Assembly (NCBI GenBank): GCA_040954595.2
Contig: CM082596.2
Location: 4,092,001 to 4,156,000 of the forward strand
Source: Balanoglossus misakiensis
Lineage: Eukaryota; Hemichordata
Reading direction: 5' to 3'
DNA: 64,000 nucleotides
Shown: in pieces, positions 37,301 to 49,232 of the stretch
How positions within the stretch are numbered: position 1 is the first letter of the stretch
Layout: each line of letters begins with the position of its first letter
Notes under the pieces: model-generated
Seen by the model: only the letters and a program-made list of their open reading frames with translations
Database searches by the model: none
Told to the model about the DNA's origin: nothing
Translations under genes and position numbers: made by a program

Positions 37301-39532
37301 ATTATTTTGCAATACCGCCGTCATCAGCTCTTTAAATTGTTTTTGTTTTTGATGACCAGTGGTTGCTGCAGTGTTAGTACTCCGCTCATAGAGGGCGCTG
37401 TGTATACCGTAGTTCGACATTTCTACATCAGTGCTGTGCGTCACAGTGGATGGAAGGTTTCTAAGACTGAAACAACCACGATCCGACAGTTCCTTTAATG
37501 CTAAGCAAAATTTGTTCCTTTGTCGACAACATCAAATGAAAAAAGTGTGATTTCAAAATTGACTTGAGCATCCGAGCAATTAGGGGGAAGGTTATGAGTC
37601 CCCTCGCAACAGTCTTTCAAAGTAAGCCAAAAGAAAACTGTTCGATAAATTACGTTTTCAGCGCTGAATGTGTGCCTTGCAATCTCCCAGGAATAGTATC
37701 AATTAAAGTACAGTGCTACCCTGGGATATGCAAAATAACTACAGCCCTGTGGCAAAGCGATACTGGTTAACTGGGGAAAAACTGCACTGTATCTGGAATG
37801 ATTGCTGCCAAACAAATCAATAGAACTAAAGCTAGTTAGTTTGTAGTACAGGCCAAATGCAGCTTCTGCTATCCTCCTGTGGTACTACGGTACTTTCGGA
37901 ATACCTAGCCTACATGAATAAGTGTAAACTTGAAACATATAAACTTGTGTAAGAACTGAATGGCTTCGCTGTTGAAATGTTTGAAAAAACAACAACCAAA
38001 CACCTGAACATTGATGAGATGACTGCCATGTCTCGACTCTCACATTTGCTTCAACTTAAACGACATTTAATTCCACAGGTCGATACACGTATTGACCTGT
38101 TGTATCGTACTAGTCGTGGCATGAGTCACCCCAATGCCACCACTAGGCACTGACAGACACAACACACTTAACATAACTCTCACCCGTGACGAGAAAAGTA
38201 ACAGGTGACACCATAAACACACCAATTTATAAATTAATGTACAAATGTCAGCTAATACCTCATCTTTGGTGAGTCTAAAGTCGTAGATGTATTCGTCGAC
38301 TCCGAATTGCGTCATATCATAACAACATCGGGAAACACATCAGCACAGCCAAATTTCAGATGCTCAGGCGATACTCTCCCAGCCTCTTCAAACAAACACT
38401 TATTAAGGCGTTTTTCTTTATTTCTAATCCTATTTTAATGGCGATTAGTTCTTAGGGTGTCATTATGAGAAGCAAACTCTCTCAGGATCAATTCATTTCT
38501 CACTTGCAGATTAATTTGCCTAAGTATACAGGCAGACAATTAAAGAGGTCAACAGGGACTGGTGAATTGAAATTGGTCATTAATTATTAACGTGGAATGT
38601 CGTGGTGTACGGAAAACTTCACATCTGTCAGTTTGTGATGAATGGCACACAGCAGTGTGTTGCTTCTGCAGGGTGGATGTAATTGTTTCAGTCTTTCCAA
38701 CAACAACAACATCAACATCAACAAAAACGATGAACCATACATTAATCATATCATTGAAGTCTCAGAACATTGATGATGATTTGTGGCAAATATCACCAAT
38801 TTATATTCAGAAGGTTGCCTTGGTAACAGAAATCTAATTCACTCATCAGGCTAGTATAATGAACTTCAAAAACTAACATGCTTTACAGTCACGCCAACAG
38901 TTGATGTCTAAACGTCGGACATCGGAAAATACAAAGACTGCCCTCTTGCATCACGTTTGTATAAAAACAAAATCAGTCGAAATAGATGTATAGATGGCGC
39001 TACCATACACAGTTCACGTTCCGATTCTCAAATTTCATTGACTGTAACATAGTATGTTTTTTATTTCTCTTAAAATGTATGACAATGCAACCTACTTTTG
39101 TAACAGCTAAAGCTGCCATAAATACTTTTTAAAGCTTTTAAACCCTAAGGCAGTGTTATATAAATATTTTACAAGCCACAGAAAGTCTTTACTAGTGGCA
39201 ATACTATTTGGATACTGGAAGTTTCAAACTTTTCACAGACTATTCACAGTTCCCCAGAATGGAAATATAAAGTTCAAATGCTGACCTTTCAATCAAGAAC
39301 ATAGCATTCACAGCTCTGATCTGGCAACCTCATTTTCCAGTCCCAGAAAAATATATTTTCAGATTTCATCTCAGGTTCAGGCCTGAGTTAATGTGTGTCT
39401 ATATTTAGCACTGTAATTGAGTTTGTGTCAAACCACGTTCAGTGTGAAAATTGATCACCAGGGATTAATGTACCATGTCAGTGTCACGGTCTTGGCCTGG
39501 TCCGGTGAAGAGCTGTGGTATGACACCATTAC

Positions 39533-39627
39533 TTCACCCTAATTTCACCACCATGGTTTGGTCTAACTGTATTGTTTTCTATGGTAAAGTTGGATCACTA
39601 TTTGAGAAACAGGGGTGAATGGGTTAA
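39533..39627. mobile_element. TTAACCC-ended short element, copy 2 (decayed left end)
   Basis: Same core (CACCACCATGGTTTGGTCTA, then TTGTTTTCTATGGTAA) and right end GGGTGAATGGGTTAA. The left end is mutated to TTCACCCTAATTTCACC. Confidence 0.65.
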
Positions 39628-42049
39628 ATGTCTAGCCGGAACTGCAAGTCTACCTTATCCAGGAGGATGTATGCAGTAAAAATAAAACAACAGAAACATT
39701 GCAACTTGATCAGAGTATCCTGTATCTTGATATAAACTCGATAGCTACCTTAAGCTGCAGCAGTTTTTTTCTACATGAGTTGCAGTCGTAATGTCTAATT
39801 AAAAACTGGTCCTGAAAGACCTACCTTTTAAAACTTTTATTGAGACTGGGTAATTCAGGTAATGAAGGGTTTTGAGTTCAAGAAATAAAAGTATTGCTAC
39901 TTGATAGAATTCAAAAGTGCTTTTTGAAAGCAGGGCGATCAGAGTTGAGGCTAAAACTGGCAGTAAAATTTAACTGGTGGCATTTTGTGTAACAATTAAG
40001 GCTGCGTGGCTGGTCGTAGTTTCAGTAGTAAACTTTTAAAGGCTGCCACTTTGGAGTGTTTGTTTTGCATCATGAGGGTCGAATCTCAGACATTAAGGGG
40101 ACAAAGTCCCCGAGTTGTTTGCGTTATTTGAGTTTATTTGAGGGGGTGTACACCAGCAGCTAAAACTACTTGTACATGTATAGTGTTAGATACACACCAC
40201 CTTATAGTCTCAGCAACGAAAACTCAGACAGTTATTCAAACAGAATTATTTGAATTTATTATATTGGAATCATGATAAACTCATTCTGCCCCGCCACTCT
40301 CCCCCCATAAAAACAGCACAAATTAACAGAAAACGTGCAACCGATGACTTACCAATTTTGTTATATGTCAAGCAGTATGGCATTTTTCTTGTTTTATATC
40401 ATTTCATTATTGTAAAAGTAAACTTAGATTTGTAAAGTCATAAATCTATATCACTGACCATTACAAACAGCTGTAGCTCGTGTTGATCTCAAGACAGGGT
40501 TAGCATTAGAATTCTAACGAGCCACAACAGCCAGATGGCGATCGTTGTCTTCGTTTTGTGAGATTCCAAGATATGTCCGCTGCACAAACAGTTTTCGGCG
40601 GAACAACCATTTACAGACCCATTTAAAGGCCTTTTATAAAAGAGTATGGAATTACGATAAAAAAATTATACATTAAAGAGGAAATGTAACGATTACTGTT
40701 GCATTACCGGAACTTTCAGCATGTATCCAGAAGCCATGGTAAACAGTAGTCCCTTGGTGCCGGAACCTTGATGGAAACCCCAACTGCACTGATTTCTCTA
40801 GAGATATTCCGCAAGCCTATGTGGACCCCCTTTCTTCTTCATCTTTCTGTCCGTTACAATTTCCACTAACCGTAATACTTCAACCGAATAATATTTTAAT
40901 GGTTTCAAACATTAGGGGATCTGGTTTCGCCCCGGCCCGCAGTGCATAGCGCTTTTCATTTCGTTCCAATCTAACTTTTGAAACCCGATAAAATGCCTGC
41001 CATGCCTATAGTTTACACACTCACTTTGATCCCAACAAGCTGTTTAACAACACGCAAAGCTGTAGAAAGTTAAGGGGCCATGCCGTGGCATGACGATGTG
41101 GTCATTCCGATCCTGTGATCTACGAATGACATCACTGCGGCCATGAAGAAAGTGGTTTCTATGATAAAAGTCAACAAATTACAGGACCATTAATTTTTAG
41201 TGTCCGTGGCCTGGAATGTTGGCCTGGTATTCACAAGATACCATGTACGTTAGACATGTACAAAGTACAACTACACTTCCCCTGCCTGTCATAGAAGCAA
41301 AATCTACAGCAATAAATAATCTTAGTGCATTTGAAGCTTAAAATGTCCTTGTCTCATAAAAGTACTCGTATCACCCTACCAGAAATGATTCATGCATTTC
41401 TTTTCTTGAAAGATTAACGCATGCAAGTACATAATTGACAGGATTGTAGATTCTGTGTTCTCATTCAGAGTGTCTAAGTATCTGATGACTCTGAGCTCTG
41501 TTTTGCAGAAATGCATTGAATGCAACAGTTTAACCACAAGTTCCAAGCCTTTAATCCCTAAATGGTAACATGACACTGGTCCAGTATCCCTCACACTATC
41601 ATGGTTATCTGAAACTATTTGATTGATTGGATATTCAGACATGATTTGCAAGCGCAAGTGGTGTTTTTCATGTCAAGATAAATTGAGAAGTGTGTGCCCT
41701 CAACGAAAAGGGGATTTTGTGGGGCTCTCCCAGCTGACATTTTGAGAATGTGTGATAAGTAACTGAGCTAGTACAACATCAGTCGTGCAAAGGAAAAATT
41801 TGACTGATGAGGAATAATCATACAACATCAATCACCAGCACATGCCACAATGTTTTAGTGGATCATGATGTGTCGTGTTTATCACAGTTCATAATCTTTC
41901 TCCAGATTTCCAAATGCAATAGCACTATGGATAAAATAGCTCAGGCACGAAGTGCCTACAAGGTCACAAGAGTACACTATAATGTGTACGGTAGTAAGTT
42001 CAAAATTCCAGTCCCTGGCTCATCCTTTGGTCAGCTGTAATGACTAACG

Positions 42050-42064
42050 CCCCCCCCCCCCCCC
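42050..42064. repeat. Poly-C run
   Basis: 15 C followed by ACCACACACACA. Confidence 0.9.
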
Positions 42065-43531
42065 ACCACACACACATACCCGAGATTAAGCCAATAGCAT
42101 AAAGCTAAAGCTGATAAGATCACTATCTCCCTTGCTAATAACATGACCTCAGATTAAGGACATTAGGCGTTATCTCTCTCCTCATAACAGCGATGTCTGG
42201 TCTGTAATATTCAGGAAATTTCCCAGCTTCTGATCAATAAAATCAGCCTTAAAATCAATAATGATGAGTTATCTAACATGGTAGCAGAAAAATTAAACAT
42301 AAGCTTAGGGTCAGCTAGAACATTCTTCATCACTAGATATAAAACCCAGGAGCAGACTTTCCCTAGATGCTCAAGAATGATAGAAAGGAATTTGCAATAA
42401 ATGAGCAGATAGTTGTTATGAGACGAGTTTTATTGCTGTAACCCCAGACAAATATGACTAACTAGTTGTCACAGCTATAACTTTATAGGCAGTAATTCAC
42501 GTCCTGGCAAGTATTCGCTGTTCTAGTGTGGTCACCAGAGGGCGATATCACACGCCGGACTCTCGCTGTTCCCACTCCTGATAACAAAAGTCACGATTGG
42601 TTCACCATTTTATAAACAGCGCGATAAGAGCTAGCTGCCAAGCATATTGTACGTGTCGGCCCTCTGTGATTTGAGGAATCTTCCATGTTTTAAGTGGATG
42701 CTCTCCCACAGAACGACCTCTTTTCCCTTAAGCTTTAAGGAATTCAACACTATGGGGTCAGCTTGGTATAAATTGCTGCGAACAGTTGACTTAATAGCCC
42801 TCAATTTGCCTAAGTCCTACAGGAAAAAAGCAATAGGCTGGAAAAGGCTCTTGAGATGGGATGAAAATCCAAGCAAGTCTTGATCTAATTTCCTGTCGTG
42901 AATTGTGAAGACAATAAAACTGTCCGCTTCCATGTGCTATGAGGAGATATACACCCAGATATTGGATTAAAACTGGAAATTTATGAGGGGCACTCGTGAT
43001 AGTGGATGGGCTCTGAGTGCATGCATTGAGGACGGTGCACTTTAGCTGAGAGAAACTGTTGAAAATTGATTGTTGAATGTACACAATCTCAAAATCTCAT
43101 TGTTCCAACTAGAATCACCCTTGTACATACACAAACCAAAAACAGAAAACAAACTGTTGCTATGAAAGTATGATGGGTGCCTGAGTTTTGCCTCTGACTT
43201 TGTTACACTCCTGAAAAATGTCTTTATCAGCACTGCATGCCAAAGATACATGGCTATCTATATACTGCAAAACATATGGCCCTCCCAATGTGAAAAGGAA
43301 CAGTTGATGAAGTTTGAGGAATTCTTACAATAAACCAGATCATCAGAATAGCATGAGCAGTCACATTTAACATCCTCAATTTTAATAACCTGTATTTGAA
43401 AGTATTTTTAATTATCTATTATAAATGATTAAACCCTTTTTTCAGGGATATTAGTCCGAGTATACCGTCATAGCAACTAAGTCAATATAACAACTAAATG
43501 GAGGTATGACTCACTTGACTTGTGTACATTT

Positions 43532-43559
43532 GGTGATACACTAAATTTAGTGTATCACC
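43532..43559. repeat. 28-bp perfect palindrome
   Basis: GGTGATACACTAAA is followed immediately by its exact reverse complement, with no spacer. Confidence 0.95.
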
Positions 43560-46500
43560 TGCATGTATCACTTATAAAAATGCTGGTATATAAATTGGCA
43601 GTGATCATTACAATGAAAATATAATTAGTTTTAATTAATACCACCGTAGTTTAACATCTGTTTGATACATGTGACATGAATATATTTAGGTTAATAGATG
43701 TATATATAACTGTAACAGTGAATCAATAGTAGTCTGACTGAAAAGGTCCCCAGTATATGGGAAATGCAGGTATACCGTATTTAGCAGGCACCTAGGATAG
43801 GTCAGTAGTTAGGTACTTTGTACAAACATACATGTATGTGTACCATCATCTATAGAAAGAATTTATACTGGGTCACACCAACCCTTTGGGTTGCTCATGA
43901 GCTGTAAATACACTGCAAGCAATCAGAAAGTGGAATCTCGCATCTCGATTTCAGACATCAATATAGCTGCCAGCTATGGATGTGAAAACTGGACTCATCC
44001 AAGATGGAAGCATGACACAGATTCGTACAAAAACACTCGTGCTGGTGATATTAAACCGGCCTGTCACCAAGAGAAATGTTGCTGATTAAAGTCGAATCCA
44101 TGACAAAGCTTTCAGGATGAAAGCTGAGGAAATTAAAGCTTTGCGCCAGAGTGATCAGAGATGCACGATAAACATTCGGCCGAACACACGTCTGTGTATA
44201 TAACTGAATCACTCTATATTTAAGTTTGAAATCGCAATCTTGTCTGTAGAATTCTTGTGTTTGGTTTGACTGCCTTGCATAGAATGTACAGGGGAAAGGT
44301 GGAACTGTTGGGCACATATGTATGATATTTCAAACCAAATGAAATTCTCTGAAACTCATCCAGTCCATCAAACAGGATAAGGTGTCCATGTGTCAAAACT
44401 GAAACACTGACAATCTTGTTATAACACTATAAAATTCCTTCAGCTAGGAGTATATTTGAATTTGATAACCAAGCATGGGTATATATTCAATATTTATTTG
44501 GAAAATCAAATGTATTCAAACAATACAAAATAATCAATGCAGGATATTGTCAAGAGGTAGAAAGTGCCATGGTGCCATTAATCTCCAATTACAGACTGTG
44601 ATCACGCTGACAGTTCATGAATATTTATGAAAGGTAGCGAGGAAAACTCTAACCGACCGCGATCAATCATCCAAAGTGTGTGAAAAATGGTCATCTTGTT
44701 AGTACTTGATCTTTTCAAGGTTGAGGAAAAGTAATTTCCGGGTAAAAGACGATACAGGGCTGCGCCAAGAATGAAAGGGCAGGTGGGATGACAGAGTCAG
44801 CAAGAGTACATCCAAACGACTTGTGAGGAAAGTCTGTCTTTTGCAACACTCAAAAACACCGTGCTGCAAGTTGTACGACTTGGAGTGCTCAGCATTGCAA
44901 CCAAATCAATGTTTAATGCCCACCTCGTTGCAATCAACTCCGAACTCATTTAAAGAGTGATTTAGGAACCTACCTAATTGCAAAGGGGCAGTTACAACCT
45001 TAGGTAATAACTAGACAATATGGCTAAACGATAATTGGTGCAGTACACAAGTAGGGCGCATGCAAATTGAAATTATGATTGATGTAATGATGTAATTTCC
45101 TAAGTAGTGAGGTAATCAGCCCAGGTACTAGGTATGATGATGTCTGCTTATAAAAAGATTTCTAGACACATCTGAACTCAATTGATTTCTAACACTCTCA
45201 TTAATAAGTGATTGCAAACGAAGCATACCGGTATGGCTTCCGGCATATCCGGGCCCATGGCATCGCTGATGATAAAGCCCCAATAGCGGCCAATTTTTGC
45301 GTTACTTTCATGATTTTACTTTCAAACTTAGAATGGTCCGTAAGCAAACTGACACAGCTATGCAAATATGTACTCTCAGAATGGCTCTAATCATGAAACA
45401 TTATGGTAAACATCCATTTTGTAACAGGTTGAAAATTGGTGTAATATAATACTGTAGGGTTTGGATTAACATTGTTAAATTTAAAGAACCCTAACTCACT
45501 AACTGAGAGTTCTGCAAAAAGGTCATCATTTTCAAAAAGGTTTTCTTAACTCATTTGTGACCAAACAAAACAACAAGAAACATCTACAATCATTTATGTA
45601 TTTGTTCATCAACAAAAGCAGTGTATCATAATTTCATAATGCTAAATGATAACATAATTTTTTTATCCTGTTGCTTCAGAAACTTCCAGAATCGATAAGA
45701 ATATGGTGAAACACGAAGTATGATCACAGTCATCGAAGCCATCAGAAAAGAAGTTCGTGAAGAATCATGAAGAATTTACACGACATGGATGTTTGATGGA
45801 GTCAGTAAGTCACAGCAAATATTATTTCTACATTATCCAAAATCACTATTCGTGATGATCTGCATGGTTTCAGACTTGACTACTAACCAATGCAATGGTT
45901 TATTCATTGCTACATATGTATTTTATACATGTTGCACTCATGATGTGAGTATTCACAAATTTATCAATGCCATCAAATGGGAGAGAAATCCCAGGGAAAT
46001 CTAGCAGACATATATAAAATACATATGTAAGTGAATGGGAGAGGTACTAATATTCATTCTTGCCAAGGGTTCCGTTGTAATATCACATACCAAGTACTAC
46101 GTTCCTATGGAAGCTGCGTAAACATATGCGCGTTGTATATCAGACAATATTTTTACGAAGCTTCGCTTGGATTTTGAACAGAGAATGGAGATTATGAATC
46201 ACGCCAGACATAGATGGATTTAGGCTGACAAAATATAGTGCAACAGCTTGCTCTGTTTTAAAGAGCCTCCGGGTATTCAAATGACAATTCAGAAAGGATT
46301 ACTTCTGGCAAACATCATCTGTTTATGGCGAAGCAAACATACAAATATTACATGGTAAAGAACAAACGACCTTTGTGACAAATGACACGAGTGCAATTTC
46401 TGGCCCTGTGTAAATGAAAACACTCCAATTTAAGATGTCTCCAAAGGCAGTGACACCATGCCACCCTTGAACCCTCGGGCGCACAACGTGGGAGAAATTA

Positions 46501-47008
46501 CTTTTAACTGCAGACAATTTGCGAACAAGAATTTTCTTCTTCAGCAGCTGCAGGATGAACTGTGTTCGTGCGTAGCCAGAAAGCTGGCTTGATTACAAGT
46601 GCCATTTCTGCATGGATGCTTTCTGCTGGATTATTAATGGCCGCCACTTTGCAAGACTGATTTGCCCATAAAAATCCAAACACGCCACAGTGTATAATAC
46701 CTTGCTAGACATTTGCATTAAACAGCGTGCACAACACATGTTCAGTTGCACTAACCAGTAAAACAAATCTCTTGAAAATATCTCTGAGATAGAAAAGTTG
46801 TCAATTGTTAGTGCAATATACAGTACACATATGAACCTTACACGTACTTTACACTAACTATAGTTAATAAGACACGGTACCAATATCTACAATATCACAA
46901 AAAAAGCCTTCAGCTTTGTAAATGAAGTGTCATCTTCGCTAAAGATTGACTAAACCAAGACTTCATTTCAGGAAACAATGTTTACTGCATGTACCGGTAC
47001 CTGTAACC

Positions 47009-47055
47009 CAGAGTTGATCAAACCATGGCGGTATACCCGCCATGATCAAACTCTG
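47009..47055. repeat. 47-bp near-palindromic hairpin
   Basis: Arms CAGAGTTGATCA...CATGGCGG and CCGCCATG..TGATCAAACTCTG close on a TATAC loop, with a 3-nt bulge and one extra base. It lies about 450 bp before the large foldback element. Confidence 0.8.
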
Positions 47056-47502
47056 TCACGTAACCGTGCGACATTCTGTGTATCATAAAATAGGAGTTAG
47101 CGTACTTCACTCTTGTTTAAATGCCTCAGTTGTATTTCCATGGCAACACCACTGCCACACGATTAGTTTGGCGTGATAAATGTACATTTTTATACTCTTC
47201 AGCTCAAAGCAGGGACCCCTGTGTTGCACAAACATAATGAAACTTTGTCTGCCCATCAATTTTACAGTTTTTTGGTTTCAAGCACGCAAATATAATACGG
47301 TATAATGAAATACATTCAGCAGCGGTCTGATTATTTGAACAGTTTTCAATTTATACTTCCCAAATTAAATTTTTCTTCTAATAAAAGTGTACGTACATAT
47401 ACTGCATATTAGAACTGTCACATGCTTAAGCAAGTTCTGCCTTAAATTGTACTTTGAAACAAAAATTCAGGACCTGTCCTAGTCGTGGTCATTATATGTA
47501 GA

Positions 47503-47511
47503 CGAGTTTAA
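47503..47511. repeat. Left 9-bp target-site duplication
   Basis: CGAGTTTAA, identical to the 9 bases directly after the element's right end. Confidence 0.7.
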
Positions 47512-47519
47512 AGGTGTTG

Positions 47520-48413
47520 GAAGTTTGTTACTTATTCCTTATTCCTTATTCGAATGCGAAGTTTGTTACTTATTCCTTATTCCTTATTCCTTATTCGGAT
47601 TCTGAAGTCTGTGACTTATTCCTTATTCAAAGCTTATTCCTTATTCGAAATCTGAAGTCTGTGACTTATTCCTTATTCGGATTCTGAAGTCTGTGACTTA
47701 TTCCTTATTCGGATTCTGAAGTCTGTGACTTTTTCCTTATTCAAAGCTTATTCCTTATTCGAAATCTGAAGTCTGTGACTTATTCCTTATTCGGATTCTG
47801 AAGTCTGTGACTTATTCCTTATTCGGATTCTGAAGTCTGTGACTTTTTCCTTATTCAAAGCTTATTCCTTATTCGAAATCTGAAGTCTGTGACTTATTCC
47901 TTATTCGGATTCTGAAGTCTGTGACTTTTTCCTTATTCAAAGCTTATTCCTTATTCGAAATCTGAAGTCTGTGACTTATTCCTTATTCGGATTCTAAAGT
48001 CTGTGACTTATTCCTTATTCGGATTCTGAAGTCTGTGACTTTTTCCTTATTCAAAGCTTATTCCTTATTCGAAATCTGAAGTCTGTGACTTATTCCTTAT
48101 TCGGATTCTGAAGTCTGTGACTTTTTCCTTATTCAAAGCTTATTCCTTATTCGAAATCTGAAGTCTGTGACTTATTCCTTATTCGGATTCTGAAGTCTGT
48201 GACTTATTCCTTATTCAAAGCTTATTCCTTATTCGAAATCTGAAGTCTGTGACTTATTCCTTTTATCGGATTCTGAAGTTTGTGACTTTTTCCTTATTCA
48301 AAGCTTATTCCTTATTCGAAATCTGAAGTCTGTGACTTCCTGAAGTCTGTGACTTATTCATTATTCGAAATCTGAAGTTTCTGACTTATTCCTTATTCGC
48401 AATCTGACGTACG
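47520..48413. repeat. Left arm of foldback element: higher-order minisatellite
   Basis: About 0.9 kb of 32-bp units, with a shorter AAAGCTTATTCCTTATTC insert repeating at irregular 82 or 114 bp steps, so units are organised in a higher order. The outermost units differ (GAAGTTTGTTAC type) from the inner ones. Confidence 0.9.
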
Positions 48414-48415
48414 GA

Positions 48416-48691
48416 ACGCGTGTTAAATATGCCTTAAGTTTCAAGGCGCCCCAACTCACTGTGTACAGGTATGCGCTGTTATGCGGACGGTTTCAAGACA
48501 CCCCCACTCCAACGCACGTAAACAAAAAAGAAAGATGGCTGCTCACTGAGACAACTGAGCGGTTTTCGATCGATTGTATCGGCATTTTTGGCGTTTTGAA
48601 AGCCAAGTAACATGCAACACAAGAACTAACGGAGATGTAAGATGTATAATAAAAAGGTTATTACGAAAATACCGCTAAGTATGCACTCAGA
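48416..48691. other. Unique centre of the foldback element
   Basis: About 275 bp, clearly richer in GC and CpG than the arms, with no open frame longer than a few codons. AAAGATGGCTGC resembles the YY1 site and is followed by an ATG with an early stop. It may act as a promoter or be the remnant of a longer internal region. Confidence 0.55.
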
Positions 48692-49082
48692 GGAATAAGG
48701 AATAAGTCAGTGTCAGACTTCAGAATCCGAATAAGGAAAAAGTCAGATTTCGAATAAGGAATAAGTCACAGACTTCAGCTTTGAATAAGGAATAAGTCAC
48801 AGACTTCAGAATCCGAATAAGGAATAAGTCACAGACTTCAGAAGCGAATAAGGTAAAAGTCAGATTTCGAATAAGGAATAAGTCACAGACTTCAGCTTTG
48901 AATAAGGAATAAGTCACAGACTTCAGCTTTGAATAAGGAATAAGGAATAAGTAACAAACTTCACATTCGAATAAGGAATAAGGAATAAGTAACAAACTTC
49001 ACATTCGAATAAGGAATAAGGAATAAGTAACAAACTTCACATTCGAATAAGGAATAAGGAATAAGGAATAAGTAACAAACTT
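48692..49082. repeat. Right arm of foldback element: inverted minisatellite
   Basis: About 0.4 kb, the reverse complement of left-arm units: GAATAAGGAATAAGTCACAG with ACTTCAGAATCC or ACTTCAGCTTT, then a run of GAATAAGGAATAAGTAACAA units at the outer end. Less than half as long as the left arm. A 91-codon minus-strand frame here is only the repeat read through. Confidence 0.9.
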
Positions 49083-49091
49083 CACGGACCC

Positions 49092-49100
49092 CGAGTTTAA
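49092..49100. repeat. Right 9-bp target-site duplication
   Basis: CGAGTTTAA, identical to the 9 bases directly before the element's left end. Confidence 0.7.
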
Positions 49101-49216
49101 TCTGCATAAGGAATTAATTACTAATGATTACACAGTAAAACCACTCCTTTATCTTATCTTTGCTTTGACAAATGATCACTATCTATAATTGCTGTTTTTT
49201 CCTGCAGTGTGATTAA

Positions 49217-49232
49217 CCCCCCCCCCCCCCCC
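49217..49232. repeat. Poly-C run
   Basis: 16 consecutive C, about 120 bp beyond the right end of the foldback element. Confidence 0.9.

Larger units (their letters stand above)
31172..47502. other. Region without recognisable genes, upstream of the peptidase
   Basis: 16 kb of AT-rich DNA holding two of the TTAACCC-ended elements, the two palindromes and a poly-C run. Short open frames (for example 128 codons at 33.13-33.51 kb, 145 codons at 34.39-34.83 kb) match no family I know. May contain enhancers or alternative first exons. Confidence 0.6.
47512..49091. mobile_element. Foldback-like transposable element with tandem-repeat arms
   Basis: Two arms built from the same short tandem repeats stand in opposite orientation around a unique centre. 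Left-arm units read CTTATTCCTTATTC followed by GGATT or GAAAT and CTGAAGTCTGTGA; the right arm carries the reverse complement. Outer ends match too: GAAGTTTGTTAC on the left, GTAACAAACTTC on the right, with outermost bases AGGT and, inverted, GGGT. CGAGTTTAA flanks both sides, as a 9-bp target duplication would. Family knowledge: Drosophila Foldback/Galileo and sea urchin TU elements have long inverted repeats made of tandem repeats, and Foldback and Mutator-like elements leave 9-bp duplications. No transposase is encoded, so it is non-autonomous. A pure satellite inversion is the alternative but would not explain the flanking repeats. Confidence 0.8.

Noticed and set aside
40096-40112. Small GGGGAC/GTCCCC hairpin, considered as a histone-type stem-loop
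   Set aside because: The stem and loop do not match the histone consensus and no histone gene is adjacent.
48720-48995. 91-codon minus-strand open frame
   Set aside because: It is a read-through of the foldback arm repeats (periodic FLIRNLTF-like peptide), not a gene.
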